From the IMG/VR virus record IMGVR_UViG_3300030101_002401, positions 1 through 41,659 of that record: a stretch of DNA of 41,659 bases; one strand, 5' to 3'. The notes under the pieces are model-generated. The model ran no database searches and was not told the origin of the DNA. It was given only the letters and a program-made list of their open reading frames with translations. Positions 9,789 through 16,484 of the stretch are shown piece by piece. Made by a program: the position numbers and the translations under genes. Origin of the DNA: a virus. Positions within the stretch are counted from its first letter, which is position 1; each line of letters begins with the position of its first letter.

Positions 9789-10141
9789 TATCTGAACCTA
9801 TACGCTAGTTCAGGAAACTTCTCCAGTATTATCTGTTTTGTTATTTGTGTTTGATTAGCAGGAACTGCTATATCTGTTTGTTCAGGTATGTAACCTGGTT
9901 CATTTGGAAATTCTGTCGGTGTAGAAAAAACATCAGGTTGAGGTTGACCTTGTATGACAGGTCTTGCCTGATTTATTATTTCTGATTGTTGTGGTGCTGA
10001 TACTGACTCTGCTTGACCTTCCAACATTGTAGTCTGCCCTGTTGGGTCGCCTTCTTTCCTTGGAGGAGCAACTATATCAGCATACGCACCTGCTTGTGTT
10101 AAATCTGTAGCCTCACGCATTGACCTACTTTTTCTTACCAT
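9788..10141 (-). CDS. Small Pro/Gln-rich protein, 117 residues, probable virion component
   Basis: 117 residues with a basic N-terminus (MVRKSRSMRE) and a long low-complexity middle rich in Pro, Gln, Thr and Glu that is probably disordered, ending in a short helix (IILEKFPELAYRFR). It overlaps the upstream 73-residue gene by 7 bases and shares a base with the giant protein gene. The composition resembles small phage linker or core proteins, but no family was recognised. Confidence 0.6.
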   Translation of the reverse strand: MVRKSRSMREATDLTQAGAYADIVAPPRKEGDPTGQTTMLEGQAESVSAPQQSEIINQARPVIQGQPQPDVFSTPTEFPNEPGYIPEQTDIAVPANQTQITKQIILEKFPELAYRFR

Positions 10142-10356
10142 GATTCATCTCTTTTATCAAAGTCAATAGATATACCTATAAACAATCCAGGTATCTGTGT
10201 TGGTATTAGATAACTTGTAGTAGGTTCATTTTCATCTAAAAATATTGGTGTTGTTTGTATTACTGTCTCAGTAAAATCAAATTGTGGTTTATCGATAAAG
10301 TTAGCATTAACTATATCTATAAACATCTCGTTTATTTCTTCTTCGTTGTATTCCAT
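10135..10356 (-). CDS. Conserved-position hypothetical protein, 73 residues
   Basis: A 73-residue acidic protein (MEYNEEEINEMFIDIVNANF) located directly downstream of the portal gene, sharing a single base with it (TAATG-type junction). It ends 7 bases inside the next gene. There is no membrane segment or recognisable domain. The tight coupling between portal and internal protein genes suggests a small head-assembly or connector accessory, by position only. Confidence 0.6.
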   Translation of the reverse strand: MEYNEEEINEMFIDIVNANFIDKPQFDFTETVIQTTPIFLDENEPTTSYLIPTQIPGLFIGISIDFDKRDESW

Positions 10357-12083
10357 TATGCTCCTGGAGGCGGACCACCAAGTTGTGCTAGAAATGATGC
10401 TATATCAGGTTCTGCTGCTTGTTGTCCTGGTAGTTGTTGTTCTGCAGGTTGCTCTTCTTCTTCATAAAAATCTTCTAATATGCTTGTCATTCGAGATGGA
10501 TTTTTCTTTATAGCAATAGCTGCTTGTGTTGCTTTTACATTACCTTGTGCAGCTTGTGCCATTAATGATTCAAACAATACTGTTTCTGCTTTTTCAGATA
10601 CAATTCTTTGTTGTATTTTGCTTATATTATCTAATCCATCCATATTTTCTTGTAATGTCTGTGTATCTATAATTCCTTGTTGTTTTAATTGTAAACCTGT
10701 AATAATTTTTTGTGGCTCATCAAATCCTGCCATAACACCATACACTCTTCTTGTTGTATGATATTCTGCAATATCGCTATTAGGAACATAAGTTTCTTTA
10801 TAAGCTGTTCCTTTATGAAATCCTGCAATAGGTTTTCGTTGCCCACCAAACATTTCCTCATCATATTCTAATCTTTTTGCATCTAGTTCTTGCAAGGCAT
10901 CTGCTAATACAGATTGATACTCTCTCACATGCAGTGATGCAGATTGACCAAGTTCTTCTAATCCTCTACCAGTAACAAATGCGTTTGGAGATTGTCCATC
11001 ATCTGATACAGGATAAGCTGCACCTAGTCGTAAGTGTCGTTCTAATCTATCTACTTGTTGAAATAGTTGATATGGTAAATTATTTACAGGTTTTGATACT
11101 GATGAACCAGGCGCAAGGTAGTTAACAGCAAACCTACCTTTTCTATATTTGCCTGATTCAATTTCACCTGTAATATTTGTTTCAGTAAATACAGCATCTT
11201 CCATAGCAATAGTTCCAAGAATATTTATCTTTGCCATGTTTGACATAAGACCTGTGATGTGTTGAAACTGACTTTGCATTTGGTCAAAAGAAAATCTTTT
11301 TGCGATAACAAAACATGGACCTGAACTTAATGGGTTGGGCATATAATCTATTATTTTTTTGTTTTCAGGTAAAAATACATAAGTACCTTCACCATCTTTA
11401 TATTCAACAACAACTTTGCCATTGCCATTAGAGTTAGACCAACTAGCTGCCTTACTTGAATAATCAAGCATTGCACTGTAAGGTTCTTGTTCTGATTCCT
11501 CAGGACTACCATATATAAATTTTTTGGCATCAGGATATTGTTGAGCTAATATCTTGTGAGGAACTCTTGTTATTATTGCTAACTCTTTAGGTTGTTGGTC
11601 ATTGCCAAAGTAACCAGGATAACAAGTAAAAGGGTCTCTTAATTCTGCGTAGGGATATGGAACACCATTCTTATCTCTTTTGTGTGATATAGTCCAAACA
11701 ACAAAACCATAGCCTGGTAACCATCTACCAACTTGTGGTAATTGCATACCAAGTTTTTGAAACTTATCATAAGACATAACAATTCTCTCAAGTTTCTCTG
11801 ATTTTTTCTTAGCTCTTTCTGAATCCTTTTCGTTCAATATATCAACTTTTAAATCAGGACTTCTACCTAATTTTTGTGCAAATCTATCTAAAGCAGTCAA
11901 AAATAAATTAGGTGCAGGTAACTCGTGATACTCTACATTTATTGAATTACCCAGTAAAGCACGAACTGCTGCCTGACCACCATTCATAATATCTCTTATT
12001 CTTGACCTATCAACAAGTGAATCCTGGTTCGTAACCCTTAAGTAATCTATCTTGTTAAATAATTGTTCGCTATCTAAAGGCAT
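10356..12083 (-). CDS. Portal protein
   Basis: 575 residues. The portal forms the dodecameric ring at one capsid vertex through which DNA is packed and ejected. The order (terminase immediately upstream, one base apart), the length, and a portal-like middle (MQLPQVGRWLPGYGFVVWTI; AELRDPFTCYPGYF; a later FVTGRGLEELGQSASLHVRE segment) support the call. The C-terminal about 60 residues are Gln/Glu/Pro-rich and probably disordered. There is no protease fusion. The resemblance is to portals of marine and actinobacterial podoviruses and siphoviruses, recalled from family knowledge rather than searched. Confidence 0.85.
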   Translation of the reverse strand: MPLDSEQLFNKIDYLRVTNQDSLVDRSRIRDIMNGGQAAVRALLGNSINVEYHELPAPNLFLTALDRFAQKLGRSPDLKVDILNEKDSERAKKKSEKLERIVMSYDKFQKLGMQLPQVGRWLPGYGFVVWTISHKRDKNGVPYPYAELRDPFTCYPGYFGNDQQPKELAIITRVPHKILAQQYPDAKKFIYGSPEESEQEPYSAMLDYSSKAASWSNSNGNGKVVVEYKDGEGTYVFLPENKKIIDYMPNPLSSGPCFVIAKRFSFDQMQSQFQHITGLMSNMAKINILGTIAMEDAVFTETNITGEIESGKYRKGRFAVNYLAPGSSVSKPVNNLPYQLFQQVDRLERHLRLGAAYPVSDDGQSPNAFVTGRGLEELGQSASLHVREYQSVLADALQELDAKRLEYDEEMFGGQRKPIAGFHKGTAYKETYVPNSDIAEYHTTRRVYGVMAGFDEPQKIITGLQLKQQGIIDTQTLQENMDGLDNISKIQQRIVSEKAETVLFESLMAQAAQGNVKATQAAIAIKKNPSRMTSILEDFYEEEEQPAEQQLPGQQAAEPDIASFLAQLGGPPPGA

Positions 12084-14006
12084 TTATCTCCATGTGTCTA
12101 CATCCATATTACTAGGTTCGTACCCAGTAAAGCTAGGTTCATACTCATAACCAAGCTCTGCAAATCTTTCTTTCTGCATTCGCCTAATTGCTCTCATAGG
12201 AAACCAACTAGCCATAACTATATCAGTCTTTGTACCTACTGTCTTGCTTTTGTTTTTAGCAGAACTAAAATACACTAACTGACTTGTATATAAGTTTACC
12301 TTTTCTTGTGCCTCATAGCTAAGATATGGTAAAGAAATTTTTTCTTCTTGGAATAATGGTCTCATAGCAGTTACACCATACAAAGGGTCAAATTTATTTT
12401 TATTTGTTTCATGTCCTTCTAAATGAACACCATGTACACTTGCAAATTCTCTGATGCTTTTATCTTGTCGTATTGCTTTCTGAAAACCATTTTCCTCAAT
12501 GACCCAATGTGAACAATCGTATTTCTTCCACCAATCTTTAATGACCTCTAAGGCTTGTGGTATTCCTCCACCAAGACTGTTATTCATATCAACCATAAAT
12601 AATTTATTCTGTATATTATCGTATGCCCAAAGAAAAGCTGCTTGATAACCTGTGGATGCAGGGTCTAATCCTGCAATCAATCTTGTGCCTGGAGGAATAT
12701 GACCAATGTCTCTTTTTTGCTCACGACAGCTTTCTATCTCGACTCTATCAAACAATGCAAGACCCTCAGGCATTGCAATATTCAGGTAAACCATTTCATA
12801 TATGGCTCTACCACCTGTAGTTTCTGCTGCTCGTTTTCTATCCATCAACCATTTAAAACTTCTCTTACTAGCCCACAACATACAATCAATATGTTCTTGT
12901 TCTTCGAAATCAGGTTTACTACATGCAGCATCATGTGCCTCCTCCACTATAGTTTTCCAAGATTCATTATCTAATAAATGAGAATACAAGTCATCATAGT
13001 GTTGTCTTGAACCTATAACTACCATTGCAGTATGTTCCTCTTTACGACTTGACAATGTTGTAGTCCACCAGTTTCTTGTGTTTTCTCTTGAGGATGGTTG
13101 CATGGTAGAAGTGTGGTCTTCAATGTCATCTGCAATAATCAAATCACAATCCCTTGACAATATTTTCCCACCTCTACCTATGCCTACCATTGTTGGACTT
13201 TTGATTCCAGTAACTGTCCTCGTACCAACTGTAAAACCATTTTGAGACCAAGACTTACTTGATTTTGTCTTAGGTTTAAATTTTGCTCCTGGTCCACATA
13301 TTTCTTCTATTAGCAACTCGTTGTTTTCTAACTGGTCCATAACAGATAGCAAAGAGTTTTTTGCAATGTCTTCATTTCCACCAACCCACATAATTCTTAT
13401 GTTTGGATTGTTGCATATCAACCACACTACAAAATGTATCAATAGTTCTGTTTTACCATGTCTAGGCGGAGATAGAATCATCTGTTGTTCACCCTCATCA
13501 ATGGTGTCCATAATCGATTCAATCCATTTTTGATGAAACTCAGGTGTCTCGAATTTTTTTCCTTGTTCTGTTCTAAAATACCTTGTTCTAAATTTTCCAA
13601 AATCCTGTAAAGAGGTTTTGGCAACTTTTGGCAAACTCCAGTTTTTTTGTTCTTTCTCTTGTTGTAAATCTTCTAGGTATGCCTGGTATGCCATAGACAC
13701 TGCAGCAGCAGTGGTGTTTAAAATTTTTGCAACCTCTGTGAGATTTATTTTCTTTTCGTATAAATCTAAGGCAAGTCCTGATTCTTTTATATCCTCGTAA
13801 ACCTGTCCTCTACGACTTGCTACATTTGTTTTTTGACTAGGTATGTTTAGTGTATCTTCTTCTTGAGACCATTCAACCCCTGCTTTCCTGGCTCTCTTCT
13901 TTTGCATGTTGATTCTGTTAGAACATTTATCAGAACAATATTTTCTTTTACCTTTTGGTAAAGGTCTATGACATCCTGCTGCATAACATATTTTTTTATT
14001 TTCCAT
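12084..14006 (-). CDS. terL: Terminase large subunit with N-terminal zinc-finger and HTH extension
   Basis: 640 residues. The ATPase half has Walker A SPPRHGKT at 179-186 and Walker B with catalytic acid DLIIADDIED at 288-297. The RNase H-like nuclease half has AGLDPASTG with Asp448, Glu504/505 (HWVIEENG) and Asp595 (KTDIVMASW). Unusually, residues 1-30 carry four cysteines (C7, C12, C24, C28) typical of a treble-clef or zinc-ribbon, and 81-112 read as a helix-turn-helix (KINLTEVAKILNTTAAAVSM). No separate small terminase was recognised, so this extension may supply DNA-end recognition; that is inference. It acts at the portal during packaging. Confidence 0.93.
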   Translation of the reverse strand: MENKKICYAAGCHRPLPKGKRKYCSDKCSNRINMQKKRARKAGVEWSQEEDTLNIPSQKTNVASRRGQVYEDIKESGLALDLYEKKINLTEVAKILNTTAAAVSMAYQAYLEDLQQEKEQKNWSLPKVAKTSLQDFGKFRTRYFRTEQGKKFETPEFHQKWIESIMDTIDEGEQQMILSPPRHGKTELLIHFVVWLICNNPNIRIMWVGGNEDIAKNSLLSVMDQLENNELLIEEICGPGAKFKPKTKSSKSWSQNGFTVGTRTVTGIKSPTMVGIGRGGKILSRDCDLIIADDIEDHTSTMQPSSRENTRNWWTTTLSSRKEEHTAMVVIGSRQHYDDLYSHLLDNESWKTIVEEAHDAACSKPDFEEQEHIDCMLWASKRSFKWLMDRKRAAETTGGRAIYEMVYLNIAMPEGLALFDRVEIESCREQKRDIGHIPPGTRLIAGLDPASTGYQAAFLWAYDNIQNKLFMVDMNNSLGGGIPQALEVIKDWWKKYDCSHWVIEENGFQKAIRQDKSIREFASVHGVHLEGHETNKNKFDPLYGVTAMRPLFQEEKISLPYLSYEAQEKVNLYTSQLVYFSSAKNKSKTVGTKTDIVMASWFPMRAIRRMQKERFAELGYEYEPSFTGYEPSNMDVDTWR

Positions 14007-14088
14007 AGTTTTTACATTTTGTGTTTTGACATTTCATGTCTTTTTTAGGAAGTAAAGGTTTTCTGCACCTTGGGCAAGAGATTATCAA
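13996..14088 (-). CDS. Zinc-ribbon micro-protein, 30 residues (TTG start)
   Basis: A 30-codon frame whose product has two CxxC-like pairs, CPRC at 5-8 and CQNTKC at 20-25, the layout of a small zinc ribbon. The only start giving the full ribbon is TTG at 14088, overlapping the TGA stop of the upstream gene. Its end overlaps the terminase start by 11 bases. The paired cysteines and the head-to-tail overlaps argue that it is real; the weak start codon and short length argue for caution. It may act with the zinc N-terminus of the terminase. Confidence 0.45.
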   Translation of the reverse strand: MIISCPRCRKPLLPKKDMKCQNTKCKNYGK

Positions 14089-14279
14089 GTGCGTTTCTTT
14101 TTTCGACCTGCCTCCACTCTTGATTTTTGTATTGCCTTCAGATTTACTTTACGACCTTCTTTGTATGCCTTAGCTGTTCTTTTTATCTCTGCCGCTCTTT
14201 TTTTTGCAGCAGCATCAGATAAACCACTTACATACTTTGCAGGTACGCCATATCTATAGGGTTGTGTCCTCTTACTCAT
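14085..14279 (-). CDS. Small basic protein, 64 residues
   Basis: 64 residues, strongly basic, beginning MSKRTQPYRYGVPAKYVSGL with a Lys/Arg-rich tail ending GRKKKRT. Similar small proteins with a GVPxKYxSGLS motif are familiar from marine phages, where their role is unknown. It probably binds nucleic acid or packs against DNA in the head. Its start overlaps the stop of the 39-residue gene by an ATGA-type junction, which fixes the start. Confidence 0.7.
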   Translation of the reverse strand: MSKRTQPYRYGVPAKYVSGLSDAAAKKRAAEIKRTAKAYKEGRKVNLKAIQKSRVEAGRKKKRT

Positions 14280-14395
14280 TTTTTAATCTTCTTAATTTTA
14301 CCATTTTTTGTTCGAGCAAACTTGTGTGTTTTAGTTTCTCGAATCAAAGTACCATAGTGTCTTTTGCCACCCCACATCCAACTAACCTGTGCCAT
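14276..14395 (-). CDS. Small basic protein, 39 residues
   Basis: A 39-codon gene whose product begins MAQVSWMWGGKRHYGTLIRE and ends in a Lys-rich tail. It starts on the TAATG junction with the 79-residue gene and ends on an ATGA junction with the 64-residue gene, so both ends are set by coupling. It contributes to the run of tiny basic proteins ahead of the terminase. Function unknown. Confidence 0.65.
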   Translation of the reverse strand: MAQVSWMWGGKRHYGTLIRETKTHKFARTKNGKIKKIKK

Positions 14396-14634
14396 TACAT
14401 CTTCTTTTTAGTTTTTTTGACACCACGCTTTATATCATTGTCTTGTGAGTGTCCACCACGAATAAATGAATTTACTCTACCCATTGACCACGCTGCCATG
14501 GATGTACCTCTTGAACCTGATGATACATAAGCACCTTGTCCTCTACGATATACTTGTGCTAATTGTCCATAAGTATATTTAGAACTCTGAGCTTTTTTTC
14601 GTAATGTTTTTTTTGCGTTCTCAGGTATTGCCAT
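14395..14634 (-). CDS. Small basic phage protein, 79 residues (RVNSFI motif)
   Basis: 79 residues: basic N-terminus, then YTYGQLAQVYRRGQGAY and SMGRVNSFIRGGHSQDNDI (about residues 20-68), then a KKTKKKM tail. The pattern of a YxYG segment, an RRGxGA segment, a Trp and RVNSFI resembles a family of uncharacterised small proteins in marine phages and large DNA viruses; I believe this is DUF5824, from memory. Function unknown. TAATG junctions lie at both ends. Confidence 0.7.
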   Translation of the reverse strand: MAIPENAKKTLRKKAQSSKYTYGQLAQVYRRGQGAYVSSGSRGTSMAAWSMGRVNSFIRGGHSQDNDIKRGVKKTKKKM

Positions 14635-14690
14635 TACTCCTCCTCTTGTTTTGCTAAAGCATACTCAATAGATAAATCAGGTCCACCCAT
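14634..14690 (-). CDS. Micro-gene, 18 residues, acidic
   Basis: An 18-codon frame (product MGGPDLSIEYALAKQEEE) whose ATG overlaps the TAA of the 57-residue gene and whose TAA overlaps the next ATG. Its last codons contain GAGGAGG, which is also the ribosome binding site of the 79-residue gene. It may be a real peptide or simply a translated spacer that carries ribosomes to the next start. Confidence 0.45.
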   Translation of the reverse strand: MGGPDLSIEYALAKQEEE

Positions 14691-14863
14691 TACTTACCAA
14701 CTTTCTTTTGCGCATTTTTATGTGCTTTGGTAAATGATGTTCCTCTAGCCATAGAGTTTGTCATATATTGAATATGTTTTTTTGTATGATGCTTTGAATG
14801 TTTTTTCATTGTGCTTTGTTGTCTTTTTGTCAACTTACTAACATCAACGCCTTTTACTTTCAT
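14690..14863 (-). CDS. Small basic protein, 57 residues, His/Lys-rich
   Basis: I place the start at 14863 (MKVKGVDVSKLTKRQQSTMK), because AAGGAG lies a few bases upstream; an in-frame ATG 30 bases further upstream has no such site. The product is 57 residues, rich in Lys and His (SKHHTKKHIQYMTNSMARG), with a helical, DNA-binding look. It follows the 85-residue gene by 8 bases. Function unknown; a DNA-condensing or head-associated role is a guess. Confidence 0.65.
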   Translation of the reverse strand: MKVKGVDVSKLTKRQQSTMKKHSKHHTKKHIQYMTNSMARGTSFTKAHKNAQKKVGK

Positions 14864-14871
14864 ATTTCTCC

Positions 14872-15129
14872 TTACCACATTTTGCAAGACCAATATCTTG
14901 CGGTTGTCTTATCTTTAGCGGTATCACATCTGTGTCTTGCTCTAAATGATTTTCTAGCTGCAGGATTGTCTTTGCGTATCTCCATGTTTGGGTCGCCAAA
15001 CATTACTTTTTTAATTTTACCATTATCGTTTACATAAACCTTAAATTTTTTTCTACCATGACCAGGTTCGCCTTTGCTTATCCTGGATGGTTTGTTTAAT
15101 GTAACCGATTTACCTTGGTATGTCGCCAT
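14872..15129 (-). CDS. Conserved marine-phage protein, 85 residues (FGDPNMEI / ARYWSCKMW)
   Basis: 85 residues, basic. It contains a KKFKVYVNDNGKIKKVMFGD segment, then DPNMEIRKDNPAARKSFRAR at about 46-65, and ends TTARYWSCKMW. This signature, with two cysteines and a conserved C-terminal W-CKMW, is common in cyanophage, pelagiphage and large virus genomes as a protein of unknown function, often near head genes (family knowledge, not searched). The start at 15129 follows the stop of the 40-residue gene by two bases. Confidence 0.75.
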   Translation of the reverse strand: MATYQGKSVTLNKPSRISKGEPGHGRKKFKVYVNDNGKIKKVMFGDPNMEIRKDNPAARKSFRARHRCDTAKDKTTARYWSCKMW

Positions 15130-15131
15130 AA

Positions 15132-15254
15132 TTACATCTTAGGTCTTCGTTTACTATCGCGTAGTTTTTTCAAATCTGCGGCAGTAATCTTATCGAAGGG
15201 TGCTGCAACTCGTGCAAGTTTTTTTTGTTTCGGACTGTAATCTTTAAAAGGCAT
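15132..15254 (-). CDS. Small basic protein, 40 residues
   Basis: A 40-codon gene whose product begins MPFKDYSPKQKKLARVAAPF and ends in a basic tail (KKLRDSKRRPKM). The start overlaps the stop of the 15-codon gene as TAATG. Proteins starting MPFKDYSPKQKKLARVA are familiar from marine phages; function unknown. It is second in the late transcript. Confidence 0.65.
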   Translation of the reverse strand: MPFKDYSPKQKKLARVAAPFDKITAADLKKLRDSKRRPKM

Positions 15255-15301
15255 TAGTAACCTCTTCTAGGCATTCTTTTCTTTTTTTTCTTACCTGGCA
15301 T
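15254..15301 (-). CDS. 15-residue micro-gene at the head of the late operon
   Basis: A 15-codon frame (product MPGKKKKKRMPRRGY) with a strong GGAGG site 6 bases ahead of its ATG, the best Shine-Dalgarno in this cluster. Its stop overlaps the next start. Nine of its 15 residues are Lys or Arg. It may be a leader peptide that loads ribosomes into the micro-gene chain, or a functional basic peptide. Confidence 0.5.
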   Translation of the reverse strand: MPGKKKKKRMPRRGY

Positions 15302-15320
15302 TTCGCCTCCTTTTGTTTTT

Positions 15321-15336
15321 ACTATACCACATTATA
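15321..15336 (-). promoter_or_regulatory. Candidate late promoter, -10 elements
   Basis: On the minus strand TATAAT (15331-15336) and TATAGT (15321-15326) lie 20-35 bases ahead of the first late start at 15301. No good -35 box is seen; the hairpin 15342-15370 occupies that place, so an activator or overlapping operator is possible. Confidence 0.45.
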
Positions 15337-15341
15337 ACAAA

Positions 15342-15370
15342 ACCCTCGGTCAGTTGCCTGGTCCAAGGGT
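15342..15370. promoter_or_regulatory. Hairpin beside the late promoter
   Basis: ACCCTCGG (15342-15349) pairs with CCAAGGGT (15363-15370) with one mismatch across a 13-base loop. It directly abuts the late -10 region on the minus strand. It could be an operator or an RNA stem; it has only a short T-run (TTTTGTT) on the minus-strand side. Confidence 0.4.
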
Positions 15371-15400
15371 CTTGTCATCAATCTAAACAAAGAAAGGGGT

Positions 15401-15460
15401 ATGAACAAAAAATTACGAAACTTTTTGTGTACCTGTATTTATTATAACAACACTTGTTGA
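15401..15460 (+). CDS. Possible 19-codon leader peptide
   Basis: ATG at 15401 is preceded by AGAAAGGGGT, nearly the same site used by the early genes, and by ATCTAAACAAAG, which resembles the end of the early promoter motif. The 19-codon product contains three cysteines and shows no similarity I know. No upstream TGTAAC is present. It may be a leader peptide or a relic of a lost first early gene. Confidence 0.25.
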   Translation: MNKKLRNFLCTCIYYNNTC

Positions 15461-15489
15461 ATATGTGTAAAAAATTTTTTTTAAAACTT

Positions 15490-15545
15490 GGGGGATGTAA
15501 AGACAGGGTGTAGTGAAAGGGAGAACAACTACAAAAACATCCCCC
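15490..15545 (+). ncRNA. Nested stem-loop presenting an early-gene ribosome site
   Basis: GGGGGATGT (15490-15498) pairs perfectly with ACATCCCCC (15537-15545). Inside, TGTAGT (15509-15514) pairs with ACTACA (15528-15533) around the loop GAAAGGGAGAACA. That loop contains AAAGGGAGAACA, found directly ahead of the starts at 17328 and 19066, but here no start codon follows. An A/T run (AAAAAATTTTTTTTAAAA) precedes it. Strand is assigned because the ribosome-site match reads on plus. The role is inferred: a structured regulatory RNA, or a decoy or competitor for ribosome binding. Confidence 0.45.
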
Positions 15546-15571
15546 ATAAAATCCTACCATAAATAGAAATA

Positions 15572-15657
15572 CCTGCTAGGCTCTAAGTAAACATTTTGAT
15601 TCTCTTGCTTTTAGAAAGAATCTTAAGATAAAACTCTAAACAAAGTGGACTAGCAGG
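15572..15657 (+). ncRNA. 86-nt inverted-repeat element with internal stem
   Basis: CCTGCTAG (15572-15579) and CTAGCAGG (15650-15657) form a perfect 8-bp closing stem. Inside, GATTCT (15598-15603) and AGAATC (15617-15622) form a 6-bp stem with a 13-base loop. Two CTCTAAG/CTCTAAA words flank the inner stem. It could fold as a structured RNA together with 15490-15545, or act as a DNA element. Strand is uncertain. Confidence 0.35.
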
Positions 15658-15905
15658 ACCATATTCGCAGGTTATAGCTGCTTTGCTCAAATATTTAAAT
15701 TAGGTGGTCATAAACTTAGTCATTGGTTGGGAGGGTTGACACAGGGTTAGCTGTATTCAATTAGATACAATTCAAGTAAAGTACCTACATATAGAGTACC
15801 CTTTAGATTACACTACATATAGTGGGTCAAACTTAACAGATATTCTTTAGATACTACACACTACACTACACAGTACCCCACATTAAACCCCCCTATATCT
15901 AGTAT

Positions 15906-15971
15906 TGTTGTAATATATACAACATATTGTGTTGTGTAAATATCTGCATATATATTGGTAAATACTACCAA
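15906..15971. promoter_or_regulatory. Two operator-like palindromes
   Basis: TGTTGTA-ATATA-TACAACA (15906-15924) and TTGGTA-AATAC-TACCAA (15955-15971) are perfect dyads with the same 5-base spacer. Their centres are 48 bases apart, close to a whole number of helical turns. The shared T-TGxTA-N5-TAxCA-A plan suggests one dimeric protein binding both; the regulator is not identified. Confidence 0.5.
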
Positions 15972-15992
15972 CACACTGCACAAATATAACCA

Positions 15993-16028
15993 CCCCTGTA
16001 CCTGTTTTAAACTTTTCTTACACAGGGG
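15993..16028 (+). terminator. Hairpin CCCCTGT/ACAGGGG upstream of the early block
   Basis: A perfect 7-bp stem, GC-rich for this genome, with a 22-base AT-rich loop, about 50 bases before the first early promoter motif. No T-run follows on either strand, so it may be a structured RNA end, a protein site or an insulator rather than a classical terminator. Strand is uncertain. Confidence 0.3.
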
Positions 16029-16079
16029 ATGGGTGTTAATTTAATTGAGGTATCTCCACAAAAAAAAATATAAAAAACC

Positions 16080-16106
16080 TGTAACCTTTTCGTAACCTAT
16101 GCAGTC
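16080..16106 (+). promoter_or_regulatory. Early promoter motif 1 (TGTAAC-N17-AGTC)
   Basis: TGTAACCTTTT at 16080 and AGTCAAAGTA at 16103, ending 28 bases before the ATG at 16135. A partial second copy of the first box (CGTAACC) lies at 16091. It is one of five copies found only ahead of plus-strand genes. The AAC ... GTC pattern and spacing recall promoters of extracytoplasmic-function sigma factors. Confidence 0.6.
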
Positions 16107-16134
16107 AAAGTAGTACAAACAAGAAAGGGTAAAT

Positions 16135-16419
16135 ATGCCAAGAAGTTCAACAGTAACAATAGATGGAGAAACAATCCATATAGACCATTGGTCATCAGCT
16201 ATGAGCAGACTAATGAAAAGAAATAAGAAAGTTTTAGATTTTACAGACTTTCTAGCTTTCATTGGAACTTGTCAAACTGAGGAGGAGTGCGAGGCAGTCA
16301 AGAAAATATTTCTTTCTAACATGAGACATAGAAAAGCAGATATTAAGAAAGATAGGGAGTATAAGAATATGACCAATCAAGAATATATGCTCGAACAATA
16401 CAAGAAAGATAATAGCTAA
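16135..16419 (+). CDS. First early gene, 94-residue hypothetical protein
   Basis: 94 residues, soluble: a short beta-rich start (MPRSSTVTIDGETIHIDHWS) then a charged helical remainder ending YKKDNS. It starts 28 bases after promoter motif 1 with AGAAAGGG as ribosome site. No family recognised. As the first gene of the early block it may be a host-takeover or regulatory protein, but nothing in the sequence proves this. Confidence 0.65.
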   Translation: MPRSSTVTIDGETIHIDHWSSAMSRLMKRNKKVLDFTDFLAFIGTCQTEEECEAVKKIFLSNMRHRKADIKKDREYKNMTNQEYMLEQYKKDNS

Positions 16420-16435
16420 TTAAGAATAATTACCC

Positions 16436-16462
16436 TGTAACTATTTCAGTTGCAGGGTAGTC
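16436..16462 (+). promoter_or_regulatory. Early promoter motif 2 (TGTAAC-N17-AGTC)
   Basis: TGTAACTATTT at 16436 and AGTCAAAAGA at 16459, ending 22 bases before the ATG at 16485. CCCTGTAACTATTTCAGTTGCAGGG around it can also form a short CCCTG/CAGGG hairpin, which could end transcription from the preceding gene. Confidence 0.55.
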
Positions 16463-16484
16463 AAAAGATATAGAAAGGGTAAAT

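Larger units (their letters stand above)
15302..16134. other. 833-bp non-coding divergent control region
   Basis: No convincing gene fills this stretch between the leftward late genes and the rightward early genes. It holds at least seven inverted repeats (15342-15370, 15490-15545, 15572-15657, 15811-15824, 15906-15924, 15955-15971, 15993-16028). It also holds a consensus TTGACA at 15736-15741 on the plus strand without a clear -10, and repeated TCTAAGTA/TCTAAACA words (15382, 15582, 15635) like those downstream of the early promoter motif. Direct repeats of TTTAGAT-TACAC-type occur at 15792-15870. It is a candidate for bidirectional control, non-coding RNA and possibly the replication origin. 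Confidence 0.7.

Noticed and set aside
15378-15560. 60-codon minus-strand frame in the divergent region
   Set aside because: Cys/Phe/Tyr-rich composition unlike neighbours, no ribosome site, and it runs through the 15490-15545 stem-loop.
16041-16262. 73-codon minus-strand frame over the early promoter
   Set aside because: Hydrophobic reverse translation of the first early gene and its promoter; no ribosome site.
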